Positions 25,288-34,970 of a stretch of 61,217 nucleotides of DNA are shown piece after piece (the stretch's first letter is position 1; every line of letters starts with the position of its first letter). The DNA is taken from the NCBI GenBank assembly GCA_002441345.1, contig DJVU01000006.1:61110-122326 (forward strand), read 5' to 3'. Source of the stretch: Bacteroidales bacterium UBA6248 (lineage in GTDB: Bacteria > Bacteroidota > Bacteroidia > Bacteroidales > Lentimicrobiaceae). The position numbers were made by a program, and so were the translations under genes. Under the pieces are notes generated by a model, which made no database searches, was not told where the DNA came from, and was given only the letters and a program-made list of their open reading frames with translations.

Positions 25288-26412
25288 ATGGCAGCCAACG
25301 AAAATCAAAATGTAAAAATTCTTCTGGTTGAAGATGATAAGGCACTGGCCATTACCATTTCCAATTTGCTCAGAGTTAAGGGATATGAAGTTACTCATGC
25401 CGGCGACGGAGCTATGGGAATACAGAAAGCATTCGAGATTTTACCCGATCTCATCCTGTGCGATATTTCCATGAATGAAATAAACGGATATGACGTTTTT
25501 AACGTGCTGAAGGAAAGCTCGGCCACTGCCATGATTCCCTTTGTTTTTCTCACAGCCAAGTCGGAAATCAAGGATATTCGCTTCGGGATGCAGCTTGGAG
25601 CCGATGATTACATTGTTAAACCTTTTGAGTACGATGAGTTGCTGACTTCCATCGCCACCCGTCTGCACAAAGCCGAAGCCCATCGCAAAGCAAACGAAGA
25701 GAAGTTTATTGCTCTTTCGATGATTTCGCCTTACGGCATTTATATTTATCAGGGAAACCGGTTTATAGAAACCAATCCGAGTCTTTCCGCAACCCTGGGC
25801 TATTCCCGCGAGGAGCTTCTGAATATGGGATTTGAAGATATCATAGCTGAAAAGGATAAGGCTTCGGCAATGGAAAAAATCAACCGTTGTCTGAGGGGTT
25901 TCGAGAAGGATATTCATATCCGTTTCAAGACGATTCACAAGGACGGAAGCCTTATTAACACGGAGCTGTACGGGATCGAAGGCCTTAAGGTAAAAGGCCG
26001 TACCAGCCTGCTGGGCACACTGATTGCAAGTAAGCCGGATGTTGCGGAAGACCAGGATATTGAAGGGATTACCATCAATGAAATAGAGGAGTTTGAGAGA
26101 GCTGTTGATCTGCTGGCCGGTAAACGTACTTATGTTTCTACCGAACTGATCAACAAGCTGATTTCCGTCTTTCGTGATAATGAATCGTTGCGTGAAAAGT
26201 CGGCCGGGGAAACGATTTCCTTTTCGGAACGTGAACTTGAGGTTCTTGAGCTTGTCTGCAAGGGTTTATCGACAAAGGAAATCGCCGATAAGCTGTTTAT
26301 CAGCAGCCGTACCGTAGAAAAACACCGGGCCAATCTTATGGTGAAGACGGATGCAAAGAATATCATTGAGGTCATTATTTATGCAGTTAAGCATAAACTT
26401 ATCGACCTGTAG
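25288..26412 (+). CDS. Response regulator with REC, PAS and LuxR-type HTH domains
   Basis: 374 aa. REC domain at about 8-128 with acidic pocket LVEDD, phospho-acceptor Asp in LILCDISM, the Thr/Lys switch positions in FLTAKSE and YIVKPFEYDE. A PAS domain occupies about 140-250 (SPYGIYIYQGNRFIETNPSLSATLGYSREE, FKTIHKDGSLINTELYG). The C-terminal LuxR/NarL HTH is at about 305-370: SERELEVLELVCKGLSTKEIADKLF and SSRTVEKHRANLM. A PAS inserted between receiver and output is less common than plain REC-HTH and implies a second input. Pairs with the kinase upstream; targets unknown. Confidence 0.93.
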   Translation: MAANENQNVKILLVEDDKALAITISNLLRVKGYEVTHAGDGAMGIQKAFEILPDLILCDISMNEINGYDVFNVLKESSATAMIPFVFLTAKSEIKDIRFGMQLGADDYIVKPFEYDELLTSIATRLHKAEAHRKANEEKFIALSMISPYGIYIYQGNRFIETNPSLSATLGYSREELLNMGFEDIIAEKDKASAMEKINRCLRGFEKDIHIRFKTIHKDGSLINTELYGIEGLKVKGRTSLLGTLIASKPDVAEDQDIEGITINEIEEFERAVDLLAGKRTYVSTELINKLISVFRDNESLREKSAGETISFSERELEVLELVCKGLSTKEIADKLFISSRTVEKHRANLMVKTDAKNIIEVIIYAVKHKLIDL

Positions 26413-26435
26413 ATTCTGAAAATGGGAAGCCCGGA

Positions 26436-28223
26436 TTAATCGAGTTTAAGTACGGCGAGGAATGCGGACTGTGGTATTTCAACGTTGCCGACCTGGCGCA
26501 TACGCTTCTTGCCTTTCTTTTGTTTTTCAAGCAGTTTGCGCTTACGAGTAATGTCTCCCCCGTAACATTTTGCGGTAACGTCTTTACGGACGGCTTTTAC
26601 CGTTTCACGGGCTATAATTTTAGCGCCTATGGCCGCCTGAATGGCGATGTCGAACTGTTGCCTCGGGATCAGCTCTTTCAGCTTCGAGCACATGCGTTTA
26701 CCGAAGTCGTAAGCGTTGTCGTTATGGATGAGGGTAGAAAGAGCGTCGACCGGTTCGGAGTTGAGGAGAATGTCGAGGCGAACGAGTTTTGCCGGCTGGT
26801 AACCGCTGACGTGATAGTCGAAGGATGCATACCCTTTTGAAATGCTCTTCAGTTTATCGTAGAAATCGAAAACAATCTCGCCCAGGGGAAGCTCCATGGT
26901 GAGCTCAACCCGGTCGCTGGTCAGATAAACCTGGTTTTTCAGGGTTCCGCGTTTCCCGATACAGAGGTTCATAACGGTACCGATGTATTCGGATTTCGAG
27001 ATAATCTGTGCCTGAATGTAAGGCTCCTCGATAAAGTCAATATAATTTGCGGGAGGTAAGCCGGAAGGGTTGTGCACGTCAATAATTTCACCCTTCGTGG
27101 TATGTGCCTTGTAGGAAACGTTTGGTACGGTAGTAATGACATCCATGTCGAACTCCCGGTCAAGACGCTCCTGTATGATTTCCATGTGTAGCAGTCCAAG
27201 AAATCCGCAGCGGAAACCAAAGCCCAGAGCAGCCGATGATTCGGGTTCAAAAACCAGGGAAGCGTCGTTCAGCTGCAGTTTTTCCATTGAAGCGCGCAAT
27301 TCTTCATAATCATCGGCATCAACGGGATAAATTCCTGCATAAACCATGGGTTTTACATTGGTGAATCCGGAGATGGCGCTTTCGCAGGGTCTCTTCACGT
27401 GCGTGATGGTATCGCCGACCTTGACTTCACGCGAGGTTTTTATACCGGAGATTATGTATCCCACGTCTCCGGCGCTGAGTATGTCGCGTGGCTGCTGTGT
27501 CAGTTTCAGAACACCAATTTCGTCGGCATTGTATTCTTTGCCGGTGGCAAAAAACTTGACGAAATCGCCTTTTCTGATCTGGCCGTTCATAATTCTGAAA
27601 TAGGCAATGATCCCGCGGAAAGAATTGAAAACGGAGTCGAAGATAAGGGCCTGAAGCGGAGCTTCCGGATCTCCCTGCGGAGGAGGGATGCGATGAATGA
27701 TCGCATCCAGGATTTCATCCACACCCTGACCTGATTTGCCGCTTGCACGGATTATGTCTTCGGGTTTGCAGCCGATCAGATCAATTATCTGCTCTTCCAC
27801 TTCTTCGGGCATGGCATTGTCCATGTCCATCTTGTTCATGACCGGAATAATCTCCAGGTCGTGCTCAAGTGCGAGATAAAGATTCGAAATCGTTTGAGCC
27901 TGAATCCCCTGTGTTGCATCAATGATCAGCAGGGCACCTTCGCAGGCGGCTATTGAACGTGAAACCTCGTACGAGAAATCCACATGTCCCGGGGTGTCGA
28001 TCAGGTTAAGTTTGTAGGTTTCGCCACCGGATTCGTAAGTCATTTGAATTGCATGACTCTTTATGGTGATCCCTCTCTCCCTTTCGAGATCCATATCGTC
28101 GAGGACCTGATCCTGCTGCTGCCTGTCGGAAAGCGTTCCAGTATATTCAAGCAAACGGTCGGCAAGTGTGCTCTTGCCGTGATCAATATGTGCTATAATG
28201 CAAAAGTTGCGCGTCAGTTTCAT
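26436..28223 (-). CDS. lepA: Elongation factor 4 (LepA)
   Basis: 595-aa translational GTPase that acts on ribosomes under stress and aids 30S assembly. G motifs are complete: IAHIDHGKSTLADRL (G1), RGITIKSH (G2), DTPGHVDFSYEVSRS (G3) and VMNKMDMDNA (G4). The LepA-specific C-terminal domain includes AKCYGGDITRKRKLLEKQKKGKKRM and GNVEIPQSAFLAVLK. Full length. A TAAATTTG box at 28229-28236 is directly before the start codon, so the mRNA may be leaderless or start elsewhere. Converges with the response-regulator gene, 23 nt apart, without an obvious terminator. Confidence 0.98.
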   Translation of the reverse strand: MKLTRNFCIIAHIDHGKSTLADRLLEYTGTLSDRQQQDQVLDDMDLERERGITIKSHAIQMTYESGGETYKLNLIDTPGHVDFSYEVSRSIAACEGALLIIDATQGIQAQTISNLYLALEHDLEIIPVMNKMDMDNAMPEEVEEQIIDLIGCKPEDIIRASGKSGQGVDEILDAIIHRIPPPQGDPEAPLQALIFDSVFNSFRGIIAYFRIMNGQIRKGDFVKFFATGKEYNADEIGVLKLTQQPRDILSAGDVGYIISGIKTSREVKVGDTITHVKRPCESAISGFTNVKPMVYAGIYPVDADDYEELRASMEKLQLNDASLVFEPESSAALGFGFRCGFLGLLHMEIIQERLDREFDMDVITTVPNVSYKAHTTKGEIIDVHNPSGLPPANYIDFIEEPYIQAQIISKSEYIGTVMNLCIGKRGTLKNQVYLTSDRVELTMELPLGEIVFDFYDKLKSISKGYASFDYHVSGYQPAKLVRLDILLNSEPVDALSTLIHNDNAYDFGKRMCSKLKELIPRQQFDIAIQAAIGAKIIARETVKAVRKDVTAKCYGGDITRKRKLLEKQKKGKKRMRQVGNVEIPQSAFLAVLKLD

Positions 28224-28410
28224 CGGTGCAAATTTACGTCGAAATACCTTTTGTTCATCAGGCCATTAAATCTATGTACAAATATAGTTTGGTCGCAATC
28301 GATTGCGCTGTTCACGAGCGAAAATGGTTTTTGAAAATTATCATAAGCGGCATATGTAATATATTGATAAACAATCGTTAAGCCTAATATTAATCTGGGT
28401 TCTAAATTTT

Positions 28411-28438
28411 TTTGTCAGGCAATTATTGCTTAACTTTG
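28411..28438 (+). promoter_or_regulatory. Promoter of gapA
   Basis: TTTG (28411-28414) within a T-run, 16 nt, TAACTTTG (28431-28438); the -7 box is a perfect TAnnTTTG, the -33 spacing is slightly short. The gapA start codon is 43 nt downstream. Confidence 0.65.
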
Positions 28439-28480
28439 CAGCGACTTAAGAACGATTTTTTTCACCTAAACCAAATAGAA

Positions 28481-29485
28481 ATGGCAAAAATCAAGTTAGC
28501 GATCAACGGATTTGGCCGCATTGGAAGAAATGTTTTCAAACTTGCACTTGAGCGCGAAAATATCGAAGTTGTGGGGATTAACGACCTCACCAGCACCAAG
28601 ACCCTCGCCTACCTTCTGAAATACGACTCCACCCAGGGAAAATTCCCCGGAAAGGTTGATTTTGATGAAACTTCATTAATTGTTGACGGCGTTAAATACC
28701 CTGTTACTGCCGAACGCAGCCCCGCAAGCATTTCCTGGGCATCCACACCCGATGTTGTAGTTGAATCGACCGGTGTTTTCCGTTCAAAGGAAAGTCCAAA
28801 AGGCGGATACGGCGATCACCTGAAAAACGGAGCAAAAAAAGTTATCCTCACCGTTCCCTCCAAGGATACCATCGACCGCACCATAGTTCTTGGTGTGAAC
28901 GATCACGACCTGAAAGATACCGATCAGTGCATTTCAAATGCCTCGTGTACTACAAACTGTCTTGCCCCAGTTGCTAAGGTGCTGAACGACAGGTTTGGTA
29001 TTGAGAACGGACTGATGACTACCATCCACTCTTATACCAACGATCAAACCATCCTGGATGCTCCGCACAGCGATTTGCGCAGAGCAAGGTCAGCTGCGGT
29101 TTCACAGATTCCCACCACCACAGGAGCTGCCAAAGCCGTCGGTATTGTTATTCCGGAACTTAAAGGTAAACTCGATGGCCTCGCCGTTCGCGTTCCTACT
29201 CCCACCGGTTCGCTGGTCGACCTGGTAGTTAACCTTAAAACAGAGGTTACCAAAGAGCAGATCAATGCCGCTATGAAAGAAGCAGCCGAAGGTCCAATGA
29301 AAGGCATTCTTGAATATACAGAGGATGAAATCGTGTCGGTGGATGTTATTCACAATCCCGCTTCTTCCATCTTTGATGCTAAAAGCACCATGGTCAACGG
29401 CAAAACCGTTAAAGTTTTGTCATGGTACGATAACGAGTGGGGATACTCTGCACGCGTTGTGGATCTTGCAGAGAAACTTTTCTAA
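28481..29485 (+). CDS. gapA: Type I glyceraldehyde-3-phosphate dehydrogenase
   Basis: Glycolytic enzyme of 334 aa forming 1,3-bisphosphoglycerate with NAD. N-terminal MAKIKLAINGFGRIGRNVFK is the Rossmann loop, ISNASCTTNCLAP holds the catalytic Cys, HSYTNDQ the partner His-region, and ELKGKLDGLAVRVPTPTGS and SWYDNEWGYSARVVD are family signatures. The frame opens at 28412, but that extension covers the promoter; the ATG at 28481 is certain. Single gene ending in a terminator at 29511-29538. Confidence 0.98.
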   Translation: MAKIKLAINGFGRIGRNVFKLALERENIEVVGINDLTSTKTLAYLLKYDSTQGKFPGKVDFDETSLIVDGVKYPVTAERSPASISWASTPDVVVESTGVFRSKESPKGGYGDHLKNGAKKVILTVPSKDTIDRTIVLGVNDHDLKDTDQCISNASCTTNCLAPVAKVLNDRFGIENGLMTTIHSYTNDQTILDAPHSDLRRARSAAVSQIPTTTGAAKAVGIVIPELKGKLDGLAVRVPTPTGSLVDLVVNLKTEVTKEQINAAMKEAAEGPMKGILEYTEDEIVSVDVIHNPASSIFDAKSTMVNGKTVKVLSWYDNEWGYSARVVDLAEKLF

Positions 29486-29510
29486 TACCTGTTTTCTGGT
29501 GTATACAACG

Positions 29511-29538
29511 AAAAGGCATCCGCAGGGGTGCCTTTTTT
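29511..29538. terminator. Terminator between gapA and the type-IX-sorted protein gene
   Basis: AAGGCATCC / GGGTGCCTT stem with GCAG loop (one T-G pair), followed by TTTTTT on the plus strand and four T on the minus strand, so it can serve both converging genes. Confidence 0.85.
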
Positions 29539-29611
29539 AATTTGTACTTCAACTAACACCTTTGCCGGTATGTTCTGACTGGTTGCAGGGCTGTATCTGA
29601 TAATCGAGGAT

Positions 29612-32296
29612 TTATCTGAGCAGGTGAAGGCTGTTGGTGAGCGTTCGTTTTACAACAACCTTTTCTGACGGAAGTTCAGGGTTGCCAACGACTTCGTAAA
29701 CATCGCACACATAATAATATACCCCTTCGGTGCACTCCCTGTTGGTATTTTTATCGCGTCCGTCCCAGCGGATGGCAGGATCGCTGGTCTCAAAAACAAC
29801 AACACCCCAGCGATTGAAAACCTTCAGGTCGATTCTTTCAACCGATGAATATCCCGGATAGGGGACAAAATAGTCGTTGAAACCGTCGCTGTTGGGTGTG
29901 AACACATTCGGCAGGCGGTAACGCGGGCAGTCGTCGATGCTTGTGCAAACCTGATTGAAAGTTGTTGTGTCGATGTTGCCGTTCTGATCTTTGCCGACAA
30001 TGAAAAAACATCCTGCAATTCCTGATGCGGGCTTATGGGTATAGCTAGTTATGCCCGGAGGGAATGTGGCAAGCAGTATGTGCGGACTACCGGTCTGATA
30101 CAGCAAATACTGGCTGAGATCGGGTGCACAGCCCTGACTTATATCTTCCCATCTGAAAATTAGCTCCAGTACGTCGCACTCCACTTCCACCAGTAAAAGC
30201 GGTGGACATGGGGGAACATTATCAAGCGGTGTGGCACATAATTCCTGTGAGAAATTGAGAATGGGGTCGATGTATCCCGGGGTTCCGTAAGTACCTGATG
30301 TAAGGATCCTGTAACAATAGGTGTTGTTGTTTATGAGGCCGGTATCGGTATAAACCGGCTGGTTTACATGTGCAATGCTGTCGAATATTCCGGTGAGTTC
30401 ATTTTTTCTGTAGATCGTATAGGCATTGTTCAGCCAGGGAACCCTGGCATCGAGGTTCAGTGTTACCCTTCGGTCGGAGGGAGTTGCCCGCAGAAACGGA
30501 GATGTGGCCTGGGGTGTGAATCCGATGGTAAAAACATTGCCGGGAGTGTTGTTGATGAACTCTATCGTATACGTCCATGCTGTATCCCTGGTGTTAAGTC
30601 CGGTGTCGGTGAATGTGGTGTCGTTCAGGTTGTCAAATTCTGCAGCCAGTTCTTTTACAGCACTTGTAAATCCGCGCGAACGGAAGAGCCTGTAGATATA
30701 TGGACCCGGCGTTTGCACGGGATCGAGTTCGGTAGGCATTGACCAGGCGACATCAATAACCCCGCTGGCTGCCGAAGTGGTTATAATACTGACATTTGTG
30801 AGTACTGGTAAATCTTTTTTGAGGCTGGCACACACCTCTTCCGAAGCAATGCTCTCCGTAAATTCATCGAACCAGGCTGTAAGTATATAGCAGTAATTAA
30901 CGCCGCGTACCAGTCCTTCACCACGATTGTCGTCAACGAAAGAAGTGAAATCCCGGCCGTTGGTTTCTGCAATCAGGCGATAGCCGGTTTCGGGCGGAAC
31001 ACCTGTCTCGCATGCTCCCGGAATAAATCCGGAGGAGCCTGTACGGCGGTATATGCGGTATCCTTTTGCCTCGGTGCACCCGTGCGGATCCCAGTTCAGG
31101 ATGAGGCTGTTGCCGAGCGGAGTAACCTGTATGTTTTCTACGGGTGGAGCAATTACCCTGATACTGACGGTTTTAAGATCGAAAAGCTTCACGGGGAAGC
31201 CGTTATCGACAGCTTTAAAATAAACCTGGTAGGGCTGGTTTCGTACGTGTGCACAAATGGTGGGCCATGTAAGGGTTCCCGTGACTCTTCCGGCTGAGTC
31301 GCCGGGACTGGAGAAAACTGCCGGGCTGACTGGCAGAAGCAAAGGGCCGCCGTCGGCAGAAAGTGTAATCAGGTGATTGTCGGCATCGGTAGCCACGGCT
31401 GTCAGTTGCAGGGTGTCGCCGGCGATAACGCAGGTGTCGGAGGTGACGTTTAAAACCGGAGGATTGTTATTGCAGGCGGTAATGTTAACCTGCATATCGC
31501 GTGTAACGTAGCCGATTCTTACTCCATTACGCCATTCCTCGATCAGGAATGCAAAATTATATTCACCCTGACGGGTGGGGCTGTCCCAGATAATATCCCC
31601 CGTTACCGGATTTATGGTAAAGGATCCGGGATTTTGGGTATCTACCTCGCTTGGAAGCTTATATCCCGGAATATCAAGACCTCCGGCTCCACGGCATGTT
31701 ACCAGTCGGTACGACAGGCTGTCGCCGTCGGGATCGTAAGCGCCGGCATTGTGCAGGTATGGCAGGCCAACGCAACCGTTGTCGATAGGCGGTAACAGCA
31801 GCACGGGAGAATTGTTGCGACCCAGGAAGGGATTTATAACCAGAAGTGTTTCAATGTATAATGGAACGTCAACAGAGTTGGGGATGTTCTGAATGCCGAG
31901 GTTGCGGTTGGGGTCTTCGAGCCATATACGGTATGTGGATGCGGAAGCATACGTATGTTGCCCGATGTAGATGTTTAATCGGATGTCGGCGGTAATGTTC
32001 TCGCCGGTATGCGGGCAGTAGATGCCTGCCGGGGTTTGCCCGGGAGGGCCGTTGCTGCGGGTAAGTTCGCTGCTTTCACCGTCGCCCCAGTTGATCGTAA
32101 GGTTGCATCGGTCGGCGGCACTCGGCGCATATGTATACGTTGTGATGGTAACCTCATAGGTCAGACCGGAAATATGCCTGTAGGTAATCTCACCCGAACG
32201 CTGATGGGTAGCCATAAGACTTTGGCTGCCAATAATAAGCAGGACGCAGGTTGATACTATTCTGGCAAACAGGCCTTTTAGGTTTCCGGTAGTCAT
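29612..32296 (-). CDS. Large cell-surface protein with gliding-motility-type C-terminal sorting domain
   Basis: About 894 aa from the ATG at 32296, which gives a signal peptide (LFARIVSTCVLLIIGSQSLMA). The open frame reaches 32584, but the extra 96 codons overlap a promoter box and are unlikely. The N-terminal third has Ig-like/cadherin-type repeats (YDPDGDSLSYRLV, NPVTGDIIWDSPTRQGEYNF). The middle has fibronectin-type III-like repeats (ILNWDPHGCTEAKGYRIYRR, TYCYRILTSG). The last 90 aa are the CHU_C domain: LPNVFTPNSDGFNDYF, LKVFNRWGVVVFE and WDGRD, as in type B cargo of the type IX secretion system. Likely a secreted or surface adhesin-like protein; ligand unknown. Confidence 0.88.
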   Translation of the reverse strand: MTTGNLKGLFARIVSTCVLLIIGSQSLMATHQRSGEITYRHISGLTYEVTITTYTYAPSAADRCNLTINWGDGESSELTRSNGPPGQTPAGIYCPHTGENITADIRLNIYIGQHTYASASTYRIWLEDPNRNLGIQNIPNSVDVPLYIETLLVINPFLGRNNSPVLLLPPIDNGCVGLPYLHNAGAYDPDGDSLSYRLVTCRGAGGLDIPGYKLPSEVDTQNPGSFTINPVTGDIIWDSPTRQGEYNFAFLIEEWRNGVRIGYVTRDMQVNITACNNNPPVLNVTSDTCVIAGDTLQLTAVATDADNHLITLSADGGPLLLPVSPAVFSSPGDSAGRVTGTLTWPTICAHVRNQPYQVYFKAVDNGFPVKLFDLKTVSIRVIAPPVENIQVTPLGNSLILNWDPHGCTEAKGYRIYRRTGSSGFIPGACETGVPPETGYRLIAETNGRDFTSFVDDNRGEGLVRGVNYCYILTAWFDEFTESIASEEVCASLKKDLPVLTNVSIITTSAASGVIDVAWSMPTELDPVQTPGPYIYRLFRSRGFTSAVKELAAEFDNLNDTTFTDTGLNTRDTAWTYTIEFINNTPGNVFTIGFTPQATSPFLRATPSDRRVTLNLDARVPWLNNAYTIYRKNELTGIFDSIAHVNQPVYTDTGLINNNTYCYRILTSGTYGTPGYIDPILNFSQELCATPLDNVPPCPPLLLVEVECDVLELIFRWEDISQGCAPDLSQYLLYQTGSPHILLATFPPGITSYTHKPASGIAGCFFIVGKDQNGNIDTTTFNQVCTSIDDCPRYRLPNVFTPNSDGFNDYFVPYPGYSSVERIDLKVFNRWGVVVFETSDPAIRWDGRDKNTNRECTEGVYYYVCDVYEVVGNPELPSEKVVVKRTLTNSLHLLR

Positions 32297-32331
32297 CAGC
32301 TGAATGTATTGCTGGCGTGCGTTAGATCTTC

Positions 32332-32339
32332 CAAAAGTA
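32332..32339 (-). promoter_or_regulatory. -7 box for the type-IX-sorted protein gene
   Basis: TACTTTTG on the minus strand, 35 nt before the ATG at 32296. No clear -33 box. It supports the downstream start codon. Confidence 0.45.
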
Positions 32340-32536
32340 ACAATTTGACGGGATAATCTGTTTATTTGCCGCAAAAACAATACCGTAATCAAACCTGTTA
32401 AAAGCATGCGGATGGATATTTTGTTCCTTATGCATGCGGGCAGTGTAGTAAAGAATAAAAGCAGGTTTTCGGATGGGTGTTTTGTGTACAAGGGGCGATG
32501 CGGCTCCGGAATATCTGTTAAAATCGTTTGCTGCCG

Positions 32537-32567
32537 TTTGTGAAATCGAATTATATATGTAGGTTTG
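32537..32567 (+). promoter_or_regulatory. Promoter of the rel/spoT gene
   Basis: TTTG (32537-32540), 19 nt, TAGGTTTG (32560-32567): near-ideal phylum consensus. A purine-rich GGAGGGG ribosome site (32592-32598) precedes the ATG at 32604, which is unusual strength for this phylum. Confidence 0.75.
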
Positions 32568-32603
32568 TAAAACTGCAATACCATTGCAACCGGAGGGGAC
32601 TCT

Positions 32604-34838
32604 ATGTATGTAATAAATCCTGAAGAAGAACGCAGGGAGATCTTAAAGCGTTACCGCAATCTGCTCAGTGCATGGGGCAAAGCCGGTGAACAGAAGAATA
32701 AGAGGATGGTTCGCAAGGCATTTAACCTTGCGGTTACCGCGCACAAGGATATGCGCAGAAAAAGCGGTGAACCATACATTTATCATCCTCTTGAGGTTGC
32801 CCGTATTGTCGCCGGGGATATTGGTCTGGGCGAAACTTCCATTATCTGTGCGCTTCTGCACGACGTGGTGGAAGATACCAATTATACGGTAGAAGACATT
32901 CGCAGGATGTTCGGGGATAAGATAGCTTCCATCATCGACGGACTCACCAAAATCAAGGAAATTTTCGATCATACAGGCACATCCGCGCAAGCGGAGAACT
33001 TCCGGAAGATTCTGCTTACACTTTCGGATGATGTACGGGTAATACTGATCAAGCTTGCCGACCGCCTGCACAATATGCGTACGCTTGATTCGATGACTCC
33101 GGAGAAGCAGCTGAAAATCGCATCCGAAACCATATATCTTTTTGCACCCCTGGCGCACCGTCTGGGTCTGTATGCGATTAAAAGCGAACTGGAAGATCTG
33201 GCGCTGAAATACACCGAGCCCGAAATTTATGCCAGTATTGCACACAAGCTTGAAGAAACTGCCGTTTCCAGAACCCGGTTCATCAATAAATTTATTTATC
33301 CCATACGCAAAAGTCTGGCCTCACAGGGACTGGTATTTGAAATCATCGGGAGGGAAAAATCGATCTATTCCATCTGGCAGAAGATGAAGACAAAACAAAT
33401 TCCTTTTGAGGAAGTTTACGATCTTTTTGCCGTACGCATCATCCTGGATTCTGAGTTGGAAAACGAGAAATACCAGTGCTGGCAGGCATATTCTATTGTG
33501 ACGGACTATTACAGTCCCAAGCAGAACCGTCTTCGCGACTGGATTTCCAGTCCGAAAGCAAACGGATACGAATCTCTGCATACAACTGTTATGAGTCATA
33601 CCGGGCAATGGGTTGAGGTGCAGATTCGTACGCGGCGGATGAATGAAATTGCCGAAAAAGGCTATGCTGCGCACTGGAAATACAAGGAGAAGGTAAATAA
33701 TGAAAGTGGTATCGACCGGTGGCTGAATAAGATAAAGGAGCTTCTGCAGACCCCCGATCCGAATGCGCTTACATTTCTGGATGAGTTTAAGCTGAATCTT
33801 TTTGCCGATGAAATCATCGTATTTACGCCCAAAGGGGAGGTAAAAACCCTGCCATCCCGTTCCACAGCGTTAGACTTTGCCTATAACATTCATTCTGAGA
33901 TCGGAAATCAGTGTATCGGGGCAAAGGTCAACCACCGGCTTGTAGCTCTCAATCATCCGCTCAACAACGGCGATCAGGTTGAGATCATTACATCCAAGAA
34001 ACAGCATCCCAGGGAGGAATGGATCGATTTCGTTGCAACGGCCAGGGCTCGTTCTTACATAAAAGATGCACTGAAGGAACATAAAAAATTATTTGCTGAA
34101 GAAGGAAGGCGTATGCTTGAAGGTTTTTTCGGGGAGCTGGGTGTCGAACCTTCGAAAAGTCATATCATGCGGTTTCAGGAATGCAGCAAAATTGGCTCAA
34201 CCATTGATCTTTACTATAAAATCGCTCAGGGAGAGCTGGGAATCAAAGATCTGAAAGAATGCCTGCAGCAGCACGATAAGGGTAAGTGGCTGAATATAAT
34301 AACGCGTCCGTTTTCGCGCAGCAAGCCGCATGTTCCCCAAAAACTATCGGAAGATGTGCGGGAGAAAATGCGGCAGAAGCAGGAGCCCCTCATCGAAGAC
34401 GAAGTGGAATACAGAATATCCGACTGCTGTAACCCCATACCAGGCGACGATATTATTGGTTTTAAAGCCAATGAGGGACAGATATGGATTCACCGCACCA
34501 ATTGTCAGGAAGCCATACAGCTGATGTCGAAATACGGAAACCGTATTATCCGTACCAACTGGACCAGCCGGGAAGCAAATACATATCTGGCAGGAGTCAA
34601 GCTCGGCGGATTCGATAACCGGGGGCTTATAAATGAAATTACCAAAGTGATTACCGAGAAAATGAACCTTAACATCCGTTCATTTCACATCGATTCCACC
34701 GGAGAAATCTATGAAGCCAGTATTATGGTTCTTGTCAGCGGGGTGGATGTATTGCATCAGCTTATGGCTGAGCTTAAAAAGGTTCAAGGCATTGAAAACG
34801 TTTCCCGTATCAATGCATCCGCGTTGTCGTCCAAATAG
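32604..34838 (+). CDS. Bifunctional (p)ppGpp synthetase/hydrolase (Rel/SpoT)
   Basis: 744-aa RSH enzyme of the stringent response. The hydrolase HD domain (about 50-200) has the intact metal motif LLHDVVEDT and LIKLADRLHNMRT. The synthetase domain (about 240-360) has DLFAVRIIL, SPKANGYESLHTTVM and EVQIRTRRMNEIAEKGYAAHWKYK. TGS follows at about 400-460 (DEIIVFTPKGEVKTLPSRST), then the helical region, a Cys-containing segment SDCCNPIPGDDIIG and a C-terminal ACT domain (VKLGGFDNRGLINEITKVI). Both active sites look intact, so it should both make and degrade ppGpp. Transcribed from its own promoter; the Fur-type gene is 183 nt downstream. Confidence 0.95.
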   Translation: MYVINPEEERREILKRYRNLLSAWGKAGEQKNKRMVRKAFNLAVTAHKDMRRKSGEPYIYHPLEVARIVAGDIGLGETSIICALLHDVVEDTNYTVEDIRRMFGDKIASIIDGLTKIKEIFDHTGTSAQAENFRKILLTLSDDVRVILIKLADRLHNMRTLDSMTPEKQLKIASETIYLFAPLAHRLGLYAIKSELEDLALKYTEPEIYASIAHKLEETAVSRTRFINKFIYPIRKSLASQGLVFEIIGREKSIYSIWQKMKTKQIPFEEVYDLFAVRIILDSELENEKYQCWQAYSIVTDYYSPKQNRLRDWISSPKANGYESLHTTVMSHTGQWVEVQIRTRRMNEIAEKGYAAHWKYKEKVNNESGIDRWLNKIKELLQTPDPNALTFLDEFKLNLFADEIIVFTPKGEVKTLPSRSTALDFAYNIHSEIGNQCIGAKVNHRLVALNHPLNNGDQVEIITSKKQHPREEWIDFVATARARSYIKDALKEHKKLFAEEGRRMLEGFFGELGVEPSKSHIMRFQECSKIGSTIDLYYKIAQGELGIKDLKECLQQHDKGKWLNIITRPFSRSKPHVPQKLSEDVREKMRQKQEPLIEDEVEYRISDCCNPIPGDDIIGFKANEGQIWIHRTNCQEAIQLMSKYGNRIIRTNWTSREANTYLAGVKLGGFDNRGLINEITKVITEKMNLNIRSFHIDSTGEIYEASIMVLVSGVDVLHQLMAELKKVQGIENVSRINASALSSK

Positions 34839-34970
34839 TATTGTTTTTCTGAAGCTTGCGACAGGTGTGGAGCCGGTGCATTTCTGCCTCATTATTTTTA
34901 TTTATACCAAATAATAATAAGAATAAATTCACTACCTTTATCCGGAATTTTGAAGATACATACGGCGTGA

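Noticed and set aside
32297..32584. 96-codon N-terminal extension of the type-IX-sorted protein
   Set aside because: It would bury the signal peptide and covers a -7 promoter box; the ATG at 32296 is better.
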